DNA of 64,000 bases from NCBI GenBank assembly GCA_037074615.1, contig CM073563.1, positions 17,592,501-17,656,500 of the forward strand, read 5' to 3'. The notes beneath the pieces were generated by a model. The model made no database searches, was not told the DNA's origin, and was given only the letters and a program-made list of their open reading frames with translations. The translations under genes were made by a program, and so were the position numbers. The stretch is from Leucaena leucocephala. Lineage: Eukaryota; Streptophyta; Magnoliopsida; Fabales; Fabaceae. Shown here piece by piece: positions 33,462-45,690 of this stretch; positions within the stretch are counted from its first letter, which is position 1; every line of letters begins with the position of its first letter.

Positions 33462-36086
33462 TGTAACATCCTAATTTTCTTACATCTTAGTGACTAAACG
33501 GTAGCATCTGGAACCACTTTTAAGGTTATTAAAGTCAAATTACATAATCTAGAATTTTACTCTATCGAGTACTGTTCACTGTGTAAATTCTAGATGAGTA
33601 AGCTGACTTTAAAAAATCATAATTAAATTTAGAAAACTTGAAATGAAGTGATTCAAATTGCTACACAAATCTAACTTAATTCTCTTTCAAGGAAAAATAA
33701 CATGTTAACCAAGTCAATGTTAGTTAATGCTCTAATTTTACTGTTCATCCAGCGTTTTTCCCTGGTTCAAGCATTTTGGTCCTAACTTTACATAACATTT
33801 GTACTATCCAATCCCCAATTTCTCTTCATGCTTCTTAAATCCTCTTTCATCATTAACAAACCTATGGGATTAGGATTACATGAAAGAGGATGAGATTTCT
33901 GGGGAAATCTTAGTAGCAAACGGTACTTAACAATACACGCATTAATCTAAATATTGGTGCTTGCTTGTGAAAGTGTTAACATTATGTAATGTGCATGCTT
34001 TTATGTTACATATGAAATACAATTGGCCAAAGTAATAATAGAAATAGAGCTTCCAACATAAGCACATACGCAACACAATTTAACAAGGCCATAGCACGAT
34101 CAAGCATAACATTCAATGCATACAAGTTTAGAATACGTTTACTACCTGGCTTGTAGCCATTCCATAGTCCTTAACCTTTACTCTAAGGTTCCTTCCTTAC
34201 ATAGGTTAGAGCCTATACATAGCATAATAATATCTTCATTATTACTCTATCCAGTATAGCTATACTTATCTCAAGTTTAACTTGAGGTAATACCCTTAAT
34301 CTGACAATCCCCTAACTTTCTTTCTATCCATGGCTAACCTTATCAAGAGAGATATTTCTCTATTCTAACTATTAACTTCATAAAAACAATCCTCTAATTT
34401 ATTAGGGCAGGGAATAGAATAAATTACTTACCTTACTCCTAAGCTTGCCAAGTCCCTAAGCTTATTGGATTGCTCCTAGCTCCACCAGAACTCCTTCCTT
34501 TGTTTCTCTTCTTTCTCTCTTTCTCTTTTTCTCTCTTTTTTCTTTCTTCTTGGTTGGCCGTGGGAATGAAGTGAGGGGGAGTGGGGTATTTATAGCTGAG
34601 TGGAGGTGGAATAGATGGCTCATATTGAATTGCGATGAATGGCTCAGATCGCTTAGCTTTGTCAAGAAGTCTTGCATGCATCTTCACGATGACATCATCA
34701 TCCTTAATGACTCATCAAAAATTACATCATCCATGGATACCTCACATGTATAGGTGGTGTAATGGTGGGGCCCTCAGGACACTTCACCAGCTGACTCAAT
34801 GTTTCCAGAGAATTCCAGAGTCCTATCCCGGAATGAATGGCAGAGATCATGCCACGTGTCCTTAGCTTTTTCTTCTTTCCTAAGACTCATGCCATGTGGC
34901 ACCTTATGGGTCTCATAAGGACACCTTTCGTGCCACCTTATGGTTCTAGATGAGTCTAAAGATCTATCTGATCACTTTTCTCAGTTCTATCTTTGACAGG
35001 GTAACTTTACTTTATTGAAAAAGTACTAAGCTAATATTTTAATGGCACTTAGACCCACCTGACTCTTGGTCCACATTTTAGGATATCTGGGAATATCATC
35101 CTGGGTCTCTAGTCAAGCCCAAGCACTATAGTGGCTCAATTCCCAAGAAATATCCCTTAGCAAATTATCAAAATGCCCTTAGTTTCTCATTAATAATTTT
35201 AGGGGCATTATTGTCTTTTCATACCTTACCAAAGTATTTTCTAACCTTGTTCAACATCTAGATAACTTTCCTTGACTATATAACCTTAATCAAATGACCA
35301 AAATACCCTTCACCCATTCTTTAATCATTTCATAACATAAGGGCATTTTCGTCATTGCGCACTTTTTCTGCATATTTTTGGCACTGACCTCTTTAACTGA
35401 TAAACTGATACCATGGGTTTTGGACCCCACATGGCATCATCATAGGACTATCTATGATGTCATCCAAGTTCATCTTATCCAGGCTTACTTACTGCTAAAT
35501 TTCATAATCAGATATCGGGTGTTCACAAACTCCTGTCAAACTTAACTAAAACCTGAATAACTTTTTATACATAACTCTTTTTGAGGTTCTGTCAAATCCA
35601 TGACATCTGGCATCATATGGCACACCTTCCTATAACTTTTCACTTATATCTAAGGTCCATAATATCTACTAAAATATCATATAATCTTTTAGACTATCAG
35701 ATAAATACCGGCTATTTAGAACTCTGATAAAATTTATGTATCATACTAGATTAACCAGCATAACTTTCTCTATCTAGTGATGAATTTTGGGATGAAATGG
35801 TTCTGGGCAGTTCTAAGCCTTTTTTTGCTAAACTTTGTATAATTTCAATTTTACCCTTGGAAACTTTCCATCTTTTCAATCAAGTCCCATAACTTTTTAT
35901 TATTACACATAATGGCCCAAACTTTATGTCTACTTCCTTTTTGCACCATTAAACCTTTTAGACTTTTCAATTTAGTCCCTGAACATTATATGTATACTTC
36001 TGGGACTTCTGTTCAATAGGGCCTAGTAGCATACCTTTTTTAGGTTACATTTTGGGCTTCTATGTCTAAAAATTGAGGATATGACA
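33462..36086 (-). repeat. 5' LTR of a diverged LARD-like element (subfamily B)
   Basis: 2625 bp, from TGTAACATCC to GGATATGACA on the plus strand. It is recognisably related to the LARD-A LTR (termini, TATA context, several blocks) but clearly diverged and shorter. A pyrimidine-rich run at about 34490-34550 produces the artificial Lys/Arg/Glu-rich antisense frames there. It interrupts the Athila pol region, whose sequence resumes at 36087. Confidence 0.75.
34587..34594 (-). promoter_or_regulatory. TATA box of LARD-B LTR
   Basis: The complement of TATTTATA in GGGGTATTTATAGC, at the position matching the other LARD LTRs despite overall divergence. Confidence 0.5.
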
Positions 36087-39000
36087 TATGAAAAATGGGA
36101 GCATCATAATGGAAGTGGATGATAATGTCATAACTTTTAATGTATATGAAGCAACAAGACATCCTTTTGAAGATTACTCACTGTTAAGCTTAAGTATAAT
36201 TGATGTATACATTGAAAAGGACAAAGAGAAACATGTGCTAAAATCTGATAGAGCTGAATGTGAATTCCTTGAATATGAAATTTCTTCTTCTTCTGTATTT
36301 TCTTTGGATAGTAGTGGTGATGTGTCAAGTATTAACTATATCTCACTTGATAGCTTACTTTCCACCCTATAATATTTTCTTTATCTGTTATTAACTTTTT
36401 GAATGAAGGATTTGGAGAGAAACAACAAGATGAAGTTACAGGAGATATCATAGTTGATGGAACTTTCATTACAGGGATAGAACTGAACAACATAGAACCT
36501 ATGAGGAAAGACTTAATAAAGCATGTTATAGCGCTAGAAACTAAGAAATTAGTTCCATTAATTGACCAATCCCCTGAGTTAGACCTTAAACCACTTCCTA
36601 GTAACCTTAAATATGTGTTTTTAGCTAGAAATAATACATTATATGTTATAATTGCCAGCTTACTTTCTGTTTCTGAGGAAAAAAAGCTGATTTTAGTTTT
36701 AAAAATACATAAGAGAGCAATAGGTTAGGCTCTAGCTGATATACCTGGTATAGACGCATCTGTATGCAAACATAAAATTCTGTTGAAAGAAGGAGCCAAG
36801 CCTATTAAATAGTAACAAAGAAGGTTAAACCCCTTGATATCTGATATGGTCAAGAAAGAGGTAACTAAGTTGTTGAATGTTGGCATTATTTACCCAATTT
36901 CAGATAGTGTATAGGTAAGTCCATTTCATGTTGTGCCAAAGAAGAGTGGAATAACTGTGGTAAGGAATAAAAAAATGAACTAATCCCTATTAGAGTGCAG
37001 AATTCATGGAGAGTGTGTATTGATTATAGGAAATTAAATGATGCAACTAGGAAGGACCATTTTTCTTTACCATTTATAGATCAAATGCTAGAAAGACTTG
37101 TTGAAAAGTCCCATTACTATTTTCTTGATGGTTTTTCAGGATATTTTTAGGTTCTAATTGCACCAGAGGATCAAGAGAATACGACATTCATGTGCCCATT
37201 TGGTACCGATGCCATTTGGCTTATGCAATGCTCCTAGAATATTTCCAAGAGCTATGATGTCCATATTCAATGAATTATTAAAAAACAACATAGAGGTATT
37301 AATGGATGATTTTACAGTGTATGGTAAGGATTTTGATGAGTGTTTAGAAAGTTTGGAGAGAATTCTAGCAAGGTGCATTGGGAAAAAGCTTGTACTAAAT
37401 TATGAAAAATGTCACTTCATGGTAGATAAAGGCCTAGTTCTAGGACATTTAATATCTAAAGATGGGATCATGGTAGATAAAGCTAAGATTGAGGTTATTT
37501 CTTCTCTCTCTTATCCCAAATCTTTAAAGGAACTAAGGTCATTTCTAGGACATGTTAGATTTTATAAAAGGTTCATTAAGGACTCTAGCAAGATTGCATT
37601 TCCACTTTCTAAACTTATGCAAACAGATAGAGTTCTGTTTTGATAATACTTGCAAGAGAGCATTGGACACTATTAAAGTTATGCTTATCACGCCACCTAT
37701 ACTTGCTACACCTAATGTGCATTTAGATTTTGAGCTTTAATGTGACGCATCAAATGAAGCTGTAGGTATAATGTTAGGACAAAAAGATGGTAAGCTATCT
37801 AAAGTCATTTCATATGCTTCTAAGATATTAGATAATGCTCAAAAGAACTACACTACCACAGAAAAAGAACTATTAGCCATTGTGTTTGCATTGGATAAAT
37901 TCATATCTTATCTTTTGAGTTATAAAGTGATTATATACACTGACCATGCTGCTATTAAGTTCTTGTTTAAGAAGCCACAGTCCAAACCTAGACTCTTGAG
38001 GTGGATACTGTTAATCCAAGAATTTGATATGGAGATAAGGGATGAAATTAGGGCAAAAAATGTGGTAGCTGATCATTTGAGCAGGTTGCCTAAAAATATA
38101 AGGGGAGTATTAGATTCTGACCTTATTTGTGATACATTTAGAGATTGTTCTGTTTATGTAATTTCTGTAATTACACCTTGAAACTGCCATATAGTGAATT
38201 ATATTGTTACTGGTTTAATTTCACATTCTTTATCTCATTTTCAAGGCCAAAAGATCAAGCATGAGGCAAAATTTTACATTTGGGAACCACCCATTCTATA
38301 GAAAATATGCAGTGATCAAATTATAAGAAGATGTGTGCCAAGTAAAAAAGTGGACATCATTCTTACAGCTTGCCATTCTTCTATTTGTGGAGGCTATTTC
38401 AGTGCAAAGAAGACATCAAGGAAGATTCTTGATGCTGGTTTTTATTTGCCATAATTATTGAAAGACTTCTATAAATTTTGCAATGCTTGATAGGTGCCAA
38501 CAATTTGGTGGACTGACTAAAAGGCATGAAATACCTTAGCAACCTATGCTATTTTGTGAGGTGTTTGAAGTATGGGACATTGACTTCATAGACCATTTCC
38601 ATCATCTTTTGGATATACATAATTCTACTTTCTATGGATTATCTTTCAAGATGGGTGGAGGCTATACCAATAAGGAAAGATGATGCAGTAACAGTTTCCA
38701 AAGTTCTCAAGTCACACATCTTCTCAAGGTTTGGTGTACCAAAAGCTATAGTGAGTGATCAAGGCTCTTATTTCTATAATCAAATTTTAGGAAGGTTATT
38801 TGCCAAGTTTGGGATCAAGCACAAGGTTTCCACCGCTTATCATCCCCAAACAAATGGTCAAGCTAAAAATTCCAACAAAGTTATCAAGAGGATTCTGGAG
38901 AGGATAGTAAGACCCTCAAGGAAGGATTAGAGTACAAGGTTAAATGAAGCTTTGTGGGCATATAGATCAACTCAAAACTTCACTTAAGATGTCCCCATAT

Positions 39001-39423
39001 AGAATAGTCTATGGTAAATCATGCCATCTACCAATAGAAGTTGAGCACGAAGCATTCTAGGCAGTCAAGGCTTGCAACATGGATTTTGACACTATTGGAG
39101 AAGGAATGTTACAGATTCAATAGTTGGAAGAAATAAGGCTAGATGCCTATGAGAATTCCAGGATATACAAGGAAAGAGCCAAGTTTTTTCATGATAAATA
39201 TATTCTATGTAAGGAATTTAAGGTTAGAGATAAGGTTCTGAAAATTAAAGCTAGATATGCTTTCAAACCTGGAAAACTTACTGCAAGATGGGATGGTCCA
39301 TATGTGGTGACCAAGGTGCATGACTACAGAAAAATTCAATTAATGGATGAGGCAGATGGTACAGTATTCCAGGTCAATGGCCACCTATTGAAGCTGTATA
39401 AGGAGAACTTTAAACCGCCATGA
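36087..39423 (+). pseudogene. Athila pol (protease end, RT, RNase H, integrase), broken
   Basis: 36087-36372 resembles the segment after the protease (NVYEATRHPFEDYS). 36399-36728 leads into RT with the LKPLPSNLKYVFL block. RT continues to about 37640, with stops in the N-terminal part and the MDDF catalytic box at 37302. RNase H is at 37741-38090 (CDASNEAVG, TTEKELLA, YTDHAA, VADHLSRLP). The integrase zinc finger is at about 38350-38520 (CHSSICGGYF, with stops). The core follows, with Asp near 38575 and Asp in SDQGSYF (38757-38759). The third catalytic residue, 36 positions further, is Lys (AAA 38865-38867) instead of Glu. The C-terminal domain is at 39124-39423 (FKVRDKVLKIKARY, ARWDGPYVVTKV). 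TAG stops at expected Trp positions (for example 36725-36727 and near 36912) point to C-to-T decay on the other strand. Confidence 0.88.
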
Positions 39424-41296
39424 TGCTCACGTTGTCTCCTTCCTTGTTTCCCCACTTACAATAGTATGTTTTACACTATTTTACTATATACTGGAGCTGA
39501 TATTTATTGATTAAGTGTGGGAGAGAGGACTAAGTCAGTAGGGGTAGGTAAAAATTAATAAGTTCATCTTGGATTCTAGATTTGATTTGTCTTTATCACT
39601 TCAGCCTTGCATGTGTTTTATTACTTCTTCACATTAAGAACAATGTAAAATTTAAGTGTGGGAGAGTATAAACTTTAGTGTGAAGAATAGGTAAATAAAA
39701 ATCAGATAACTGTTGAGATTTTATATTCTGGTCGCGACCTTGTGCTTTTCTTGTCGCGACTAATGTGTGCATATATGTCAAGTTTTGTTTCTATGAAAAT
39801 TAGTCCCGACTTTTGCATATTTTTGTCACTATCTCTTCTCTCTGTGTAAAGTAGTTGTGACATATGAACATGTTTGTCGTGACCAGTAATCATTACTTTC
39901 TGATGCTTACCTGTCTATGATATTTTAGTCGTGCTCTGTGCTTATCTTTATCGTGAATGTAACTCTCTATGAATTTTAGTTATGACTAGATAATACTTGG
40001 TCGCGACCTGAGCTCGTGTATTTGTCAATATTACTCTCTATGATCATGCGTTGTGACCAGTGTATATGTTAGACACAACAAATATTCCTTGTTTCCCAAA
40101 AATTTCTTCTCTGTGTAAAACAGTCATGACCTGAAGACCCTTTTGCCAGGACTATAATTGAACTTCAGCTAAAAAAATTTCTTGTTTTAGCTAATTGTTT
40201 CTTGGTCTAATTGAACTTATTGTCATGGATTTAAAATTAAATTTTGAACACATTTTTGAATATTGGCAACTTTGATGAAGTATGAGTTGCTTGTTTCATT
40301 GATTGATTACTAGAAATTGTACAGCTTGAATGATTGATCTCATGTATTTTGTTTAATATTCATGCAATCTTGTCCTAGTGAGTTGATTAGGGTAATTAAG
40401 CCAGATGGAAGGATCTTTGAGCCTCCAACAGATACTCATTTACATTATGTGACACCATCTAGTTTAGTAACTTTGCAGAACTTGTCTCAATCCTTGATTC
40501 AAAATTATATTAGCTTCTTGGAATTGTGAATATAATAAGTGCATTTCTTTCAAAACCTTTTTGCCCAAACAGTAGCCATATAAAAACTAAACCCTTTTGC
40601 GACCTTCACTTTCTTTTAAAATTCCATCCTTGAATAATGAATGTTGTACAGGGTACTTACTATCGTTTTGATAACTGTTAAATTGTACCACTTGTTGGAT
40701 ATTTGAACTTCAATTTATTTGCTATCTGGTTTAATAGTGAAAGAAAAGAAAAGCAAAAAGAAAAAGTACATAAAAGAGAAAAGGAAAGAAAGAAAGAAGG
40801 GATAAACCAAAAAAAACAAAAGTGATATTCAATGTGAATAAAAGGACAATGTTTGGTACTCTCTGTAGTGCAAGTTCAAATTAGATTGGACAATTAAGAT
40901 CATGTGCAGTATTTTATTAGTCATTAAAGTGTATTTCCATTTCAATACTTAGCCTTTCCAATATTACAACTTAATAAAGACCCTTTGATTCATAATCCTT
41001 ACAGCAGTTAGTGATGGAGAATTAGGATGGTTACAAGCCTATGGGAAGCCTAAGTTAGATGTTTGAGTGAAATTACCTTGATAACAGAGTGAGTAAAACA
41101 CTACACCTTGTGAGGAAATCTCAACCTAGTTGCTTACTATGATTTCATTGCATAATTTGGATTCTTTGAATGATATGAGATTAGTTTAGACTGCTATTAA
41201 TTAAAGGGAAAAGGTTAATGACTACAAGTGTTTATGCTGAATCTCTTGCCAAATATACTGAACATGTGTGTTTGAATTTCATCAGAGTGTAAAAGC
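39424..41296 (+). other. Athila 3' non-coding region
   Basis: No gene is seen between the pol end and the polypurine tract. Two internal purine-rich motifs, TTAAGTGTGGGAGAG, lie at 39511-39525 and 39652-39666. They resemble, but do not abut, an LTR. A purine-rich AAAG tract lies at 40739-40800. Confidence 0.65.
39720..40170 (+). repeat. Degenerate TCGCGAC-motif minirepeat (single 410-bp-type unit)
   Basis: A series of GTCGCGACC-like motifs (for example near 39731, 39753 and 39999) alternates with CTCTGTGTAAA-like spacers. Most copies are changed to TTGTGAC, TCGTGAC or TCATGAC. The segment corresponds to one unit of the triplicated 410-bp array at 43481-44707. Confidence 0.65.
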
Positions 41297-41311
41297 TAAG
41301 TATAGGGGAGT
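41297..41311 (+). other. Polypurine tract of the Athila element
   Basis: AAGTATAGGGGAGT precedes the TGATAAACTC start of the 3' LTR. Confidence 0.6.
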
Positions 41312-42772
41312 TGATAAACTCATATTTGTAGTGAGTTTTAATGTGTTTAAAGTGGGTTTATTATTGATTTGTATCCCCAGTTATCAATATATTGAGTAAT
41401 TATTAAATAAATACTATTCAGAATAGTTGATAATTAATTGATATAAATTTAGTGCTTAAAGTGAACAAATAAACTGTTTATTCTAATTTTCTATCACAGA
41501 CCAATGCATTAAGGGAAAATGATAGCTGGACTTAAGGAGTTGATGACATGTGATAGCACTTGGGCTAGATCCAAGAATTGAGGAACAGATTGCAAGTGGG
41601 AGCTCACACATATGCTGGCACATAGAAAAGTACTATTCACACACATAACACTGTTCACGCACACACACATGCATAGAATCACACACATGCTTGATTTGAA
41701 TAGAATCACATATTTCAGCAGTAGCTTATGCACTCCACACATCATTCACACCATTTCAGCTACCCTTCATATCCTTCTATACCTATATATACACACCATT
41801 CTAGATCATAAGGGGAACACCTATACACGTTTTCCTTCTCTATTCAGACATTCTATATCATATATGTATTCACCCTATTCTTCCATTCCATATTCATGCC
41901 ATACTTCTCCATTCTTTCCATCTCCATCTCCATTTTCTCTTCTGCAACTTTCCTCTATTCTAGTTAATAGAACTAGAGAAAAGTTATGTAGTTCATCTTC
42001 ATCTTCTTCTATCATTTTTACCATGACTGCTGCTATGTTTTCTATTGCTGCTGAAGTTTAGATAGCAATGCAAGGCTAAGGTGCTGTGCTCTCTTGGAGA
42101 TGATACTGAACTAGAATCCTTGAACTGAATAGGGAGTTCATTGTGTCTTTAATTTAGAGTTAATTATATCGAGTTGATGTAGTAATTCTATAATTAATGA
42201 TGCAATTAGAGTAGTAGAGGACAAAGAAGTAGGGCACCGAGTTGGATTTCTTATTTCTGCATAATCATCCTTTGATTGATTTGCATCTTTGATCGAGTTA
42301 AATATAGTTATGATTAATTGAAGTGATTCTATAACAGAGTAGAGTTGTATATGTTTAATTCATATTCTACTATCTCTGAGTTGAATGATTCATAATCTCT
42401 TTTAATGTCTACGAGTGGTAGCTTTGATTGAGATTTAGCTAGCAAGTTGTTAGCTAACATATTCTAATTCAACTGATATACTCCTTATACTCTGTGGATA
42501 ATAAAGGTAAGGTAATCTCCAAGGGAACACACTTGTCATTCATTCATCTCATCATCATAAACACTAAAAACATAAACAATAGCATATAATTTACTTTCAG
42601 TAGTTAGATCGAAACTCATCAAACACCATCTCTTTAACTTGTTAATTTGTGGCTCATTAGATTAATTAGGCATCTTAACATCTATCTAGGCTCCTTATAA
42701 ATTGACCTAGGTTAGCCTTCACTTACTATTGGTTAGTTTAGTTTTGTTTGATAATTAAAATGACAGTTATCA
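41312..42772 (+). repeat. 3' LTR of the Athila element
   Basis: 1461 bp, starting TGATAAACTC and ending GACAGTTATCA. The terminal TGATAA/TTATCA are inverted. A TATATATA box at 41784-41791 is a possible promoter. The open frame at 41612-42061 lies in this LTR, is biased toward Ser, Ile and His, and has no recognisable domain. I treat it as chance. Confidence 0.75.
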
Positions 42773-44842
42773 ACATCCATTTGAAGATTACTCACTATTA
42801 GGCTTGAGTACACTTGATGCATACAAGGAAAGGGCTAAAAAGGAACATCAATTGTTGCTCCAAAATTTTGAGAATGATATGTTTGAATCTAATATTTCTT
42901 TATCTACTTCTAACCTTTTGAATGAAGAATACAAACATGACAAATGTGCAGGTAAGACATATATGTTGAGAATTTGATTGCAGGGAAAAAGATGGATATT
43001 ACAACAGTTATGTCATCAAGATCATTCCCACTATATTTTGGATATGCCTATATTCTGCAAGCTGTGAATTATCTCTTAAGATGGATAAAGGCTATATCAA
43101 CAAGACAGGATGAAGCAGATAGTACATCATCAAAGGTTAGTCCCCATAATACTCAGGTTGTCTCCTTCCTTGTTTCCTCACTTATAATAGTTTGGTTTAC
43201 ATCGTTTTACTTATATACTTGAGCTATAAATTTTTGATTAAGTGTGGGGGAGTAGACCAAGTCAATAGGGATAGATAAAAGTTAACAAGTTCATCTTAGA
43301 TTCTAATTCAGCTTTGTCCTCTTCATTTCTTTGGCCTCTACATGTATTTCTCTACTTATTCACATTGAGGAAAATGTAGAAATTAAGTATGGGGAAGTAG
43401 TTTGTGAAATTGATAAGTAAAATTAGATAATTGCTTTGATTTTGTATTCTAGTTGCGACCTTGAAATGTTCTTATCGTGACTAATATGTACAAAAATGTC
43501 AAGTTTCTTCTGTGTGAAAATTAGTTGCGACCAATGAACATATTTGTCATGACCAGTAATTCTTACTTTCTAATGATTACTTGTCTGTGATATTTTAGTT
43601 GTGATATGTGCTTATCTTTGTCGTGACTGTAACTCTCTGTGAATTTTGATCATGACTAGATGGACACTTGGTTGCAACCTGAGCTCGTGTATTTGTCAAT
43701 ATTACTCTCTATGATCATGCGTTATGACCAGTGTATATGTTAGACGCGACCAATATTCCCTATTTTCTGAAAATTTCTTCTCTGTGTAAAACAGTCACAA
43801 CTTGAAGACCCTTTTGTCAGGACTATAATTGAACTTCAGCTAAAAAATTCTCTTGTTTTATCTGATTATTGCTTGGTCTGATTGTCGCGACTAATATGTA
43901 CAAAAATGTCAAGTTTCTTCTGTGTGAAAATTAGTTGCGACCAATGAACATATTTGTCATGACCAGTAATTCTTACTTTCTGATGATTACTTGTCTGTGA
44001 TATTTTAGTTGTGATATGTGCTTATCTTTATCGTGACTGTAACTCTCTGTGAATTTTGATCGTGACTGGATGGATACTTGGTTGCAACCTGAGCTCGTGT
44101 ATTTGTCAATATTACTCTCTGTGATCATGCGTCGCGACCAGTGTATATGTTAAACGCGACCAATATTCCCTATTTTCTAAAAATTTCTTCTATGTGTAAA
44201 ATAGTCACAACCTGAAGACCCTTTTGTTAGGACTATAATTGAACTTCAGCTAAAAAATTCTCTTATTTCATCTGATTATTGCTTGGTCTGATTGTCGCGA
44301 CTAATATGTACAAAAATATCAAGTTTCTTCTGTGTGAAAATTAGTTGCGACCAATGAACATATTTGTCATGACCAGTAATTCTTACTTTCTGATGATTAC
44401 TTGTCTGTGATATTTTAGTTGTGATATGTGCTTATCTTTGTCATGATTGTAACTCTGTGAATTTTGATCGTGACTAGATGGACACTTGGTTGCAACCTGA
44501 GCTCGTGTATTTGTCAATATTACTCTCTGTGATCATGTGTCGCGACCAGTGTATATGTTAGACGCGACCAATATTCCCTATTTTCTAAAAATTTCTTCTC
44601 TGTGTAAAACAGTCACAACTTGAAGACCCTTTTGTCAGGACTATAATTGAACTTCAGCTAAAAAATTCTCTTATTTCATCTGATTATTGCTTGGTCTGAT
44701 TAAACTTACTGTCATGGATTTAAAATTGAATTTTGAGCACATATTTTTTAACATTGTCAAGTTTGATGAAGTATGAGTTGCTTGTTTCATTGATTGATTA
44801 CTGGAAATTGTACAGCTTGAATGACTGATCTCATGCATTTTA
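42773..44842 (+). mobile_element. Internally deleted Athila copy abutting the LTR
   Basis: Blocks colinear with the Athila interior follow directly: 42773-42960 matches about 36161-36400, 42960-43140 matches about 38565-38700, 43141-43480 matches about 39420-39740, 43481-44707 is a triplicated version of 39740-40200, and 44708-44842 matches about 40200-40345. Almost all of pol is deleted and no primer binding site follows the LTR. The first bases (ACATCC) equal those at 36161. This could mean that the Athila element at left inserted into this second copy. Confidence 0.7.
43481..44707 (+). repeat. Three tandem 410-bp units
   Basis: CTAATATGTACAAAAATGTC recurs at 43481, 43891 and (with one change) 44301, exactly 410 bp apart. 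The units are highly similar over their whole length, and each contains several TCGCGAC-derived motifs. The neighbouring Athila element has a single unit. Confidence 0.92.
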
Positions 44843-45196
44843 TTTTAAGAATAGGATCTAGGTTTAACATTTTAATTTTATCTAATATAATATTATTATC
44901 TTTATAATTTGTTAGAATCCTATCAGATATGATAATTTAAAATTTAAATCATATCTTTAAAATTTGAATTCATATATAAATCTGAACATAAATATTAATA
45001 TATTCCTAATTAATAACATTAATCAAATCATAATCTTTAAGAAAGATAATAGTAGGATAATTCAGATATCCTATTTTTATTAAAAATAATAAAAATATTA
45101 AACTATAATGATTTTAATTATTTAATATTTTTGAGTTATTGGTAAATAATATTTTTAATTGTACTTAAAAGTTAAAAATAAAAGTTGGGATATTAC
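44843..45196 (+). other. Very AT-rich tract, unassigned
   Basis: About 350 bp of strongly AT-rich sequence with no gene. It begins where Athila similarity stops. It ends GGGATATTACA, which looks like an LTR end, so it may be a fragment of another LTR. I cannot identify the family. Confidence 0.4.
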
Positions 45197-45690
45197 ACTC
45201 TGCCCTTTATGAGTTTATGGTCATGCATAATAGTGATCGGTATGGAGCATGATAGTATACAAATGGAAGCTAAAGAAAGATAAATGATATATGTTATGCA
45301 CTTGCATTCATTTTGTATGCATTGAATGGTACCGTTTGCTACTGAGATTCCCCATAAATCTCACCCTTCCATAACCAACCAATATAGGCCAATTATGATG
45401 GAAGAATCATGCTTGAACATGAGCTAAGGAATGGAAAAGAAGAAGTAGAAAAGTGATGGCATGTCATGTATGTCATCTTTTTATGTAATGTTATGTAATA
45501 TGCCATTATATATAAAGAAAAAGGTATGAAATAATTATGGTATAACCCCATGATGTATATGAATGTATGAGAAGCCAAAGAGATAGTTTATGCTTGCCAG
45601 AACAATTATGGAGAAATAAAGAAAGGAAAATGAAATGGTAAAAACGTAGGTCCTAAAGCAGTTTTATTGTGGCTTCAGTTTGACCAAGCA
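45197..45690 (+). repeat. LARD-related LTR fragment
   Basis: Diverged similarity in plus orientation to about 6210-6760 of the LARD LTR, including the ACTGAGATTCCCC...CATAACCAACCAAT block and a TTTTATTGTGGCTTCAGTTTG block. It stops at 45690. Confidence 0.65.

Larger units (their letters stand above)
36087..42772 (+). mobile_element. Athila-type Ty3/gypsy retrotransposon, 5'-truncated
   Basis: A plus-strand element retaining the end of the protease/linker, RT, RNase H and integrase (36087-39423), a long 3' non-coding region, a polypurine tract (41297-41311) and the 3' LTR (41312-42772). The 5' LTR, gag and most of the protease are missing, cut off by the LARD-B LTR at 36086. RT and RNase H before integrase marks Ty3/gypsy. 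Residue patterns such as FGLCNAPRIF, MDDF and FLGHVRFYKRFIKD fit the Athila lineage as I know it. Confidence 0.85.

Noticed and set aside
34439..34687. Lys/Arg/Glu-rich antisense frames resembling a charged coiled-coil protein
   Set aside because: They are a direct translation of a low-complexity pyrimidine run (complement purine run) in the LARD-B LTR.
41612..42061. 149-codon plus-strand frame, Ser/His/Ile-rich
   Set aside because: It lies within the Athila 3' LTR, has biased CT-rich composition and no domain. LTRs of this family are not expected to code.
43481..44707. CRISPR-like direct repeat array
   Set aside because: Long, contiguous 410-bp units without unique spacers, in plant transposon DNA.
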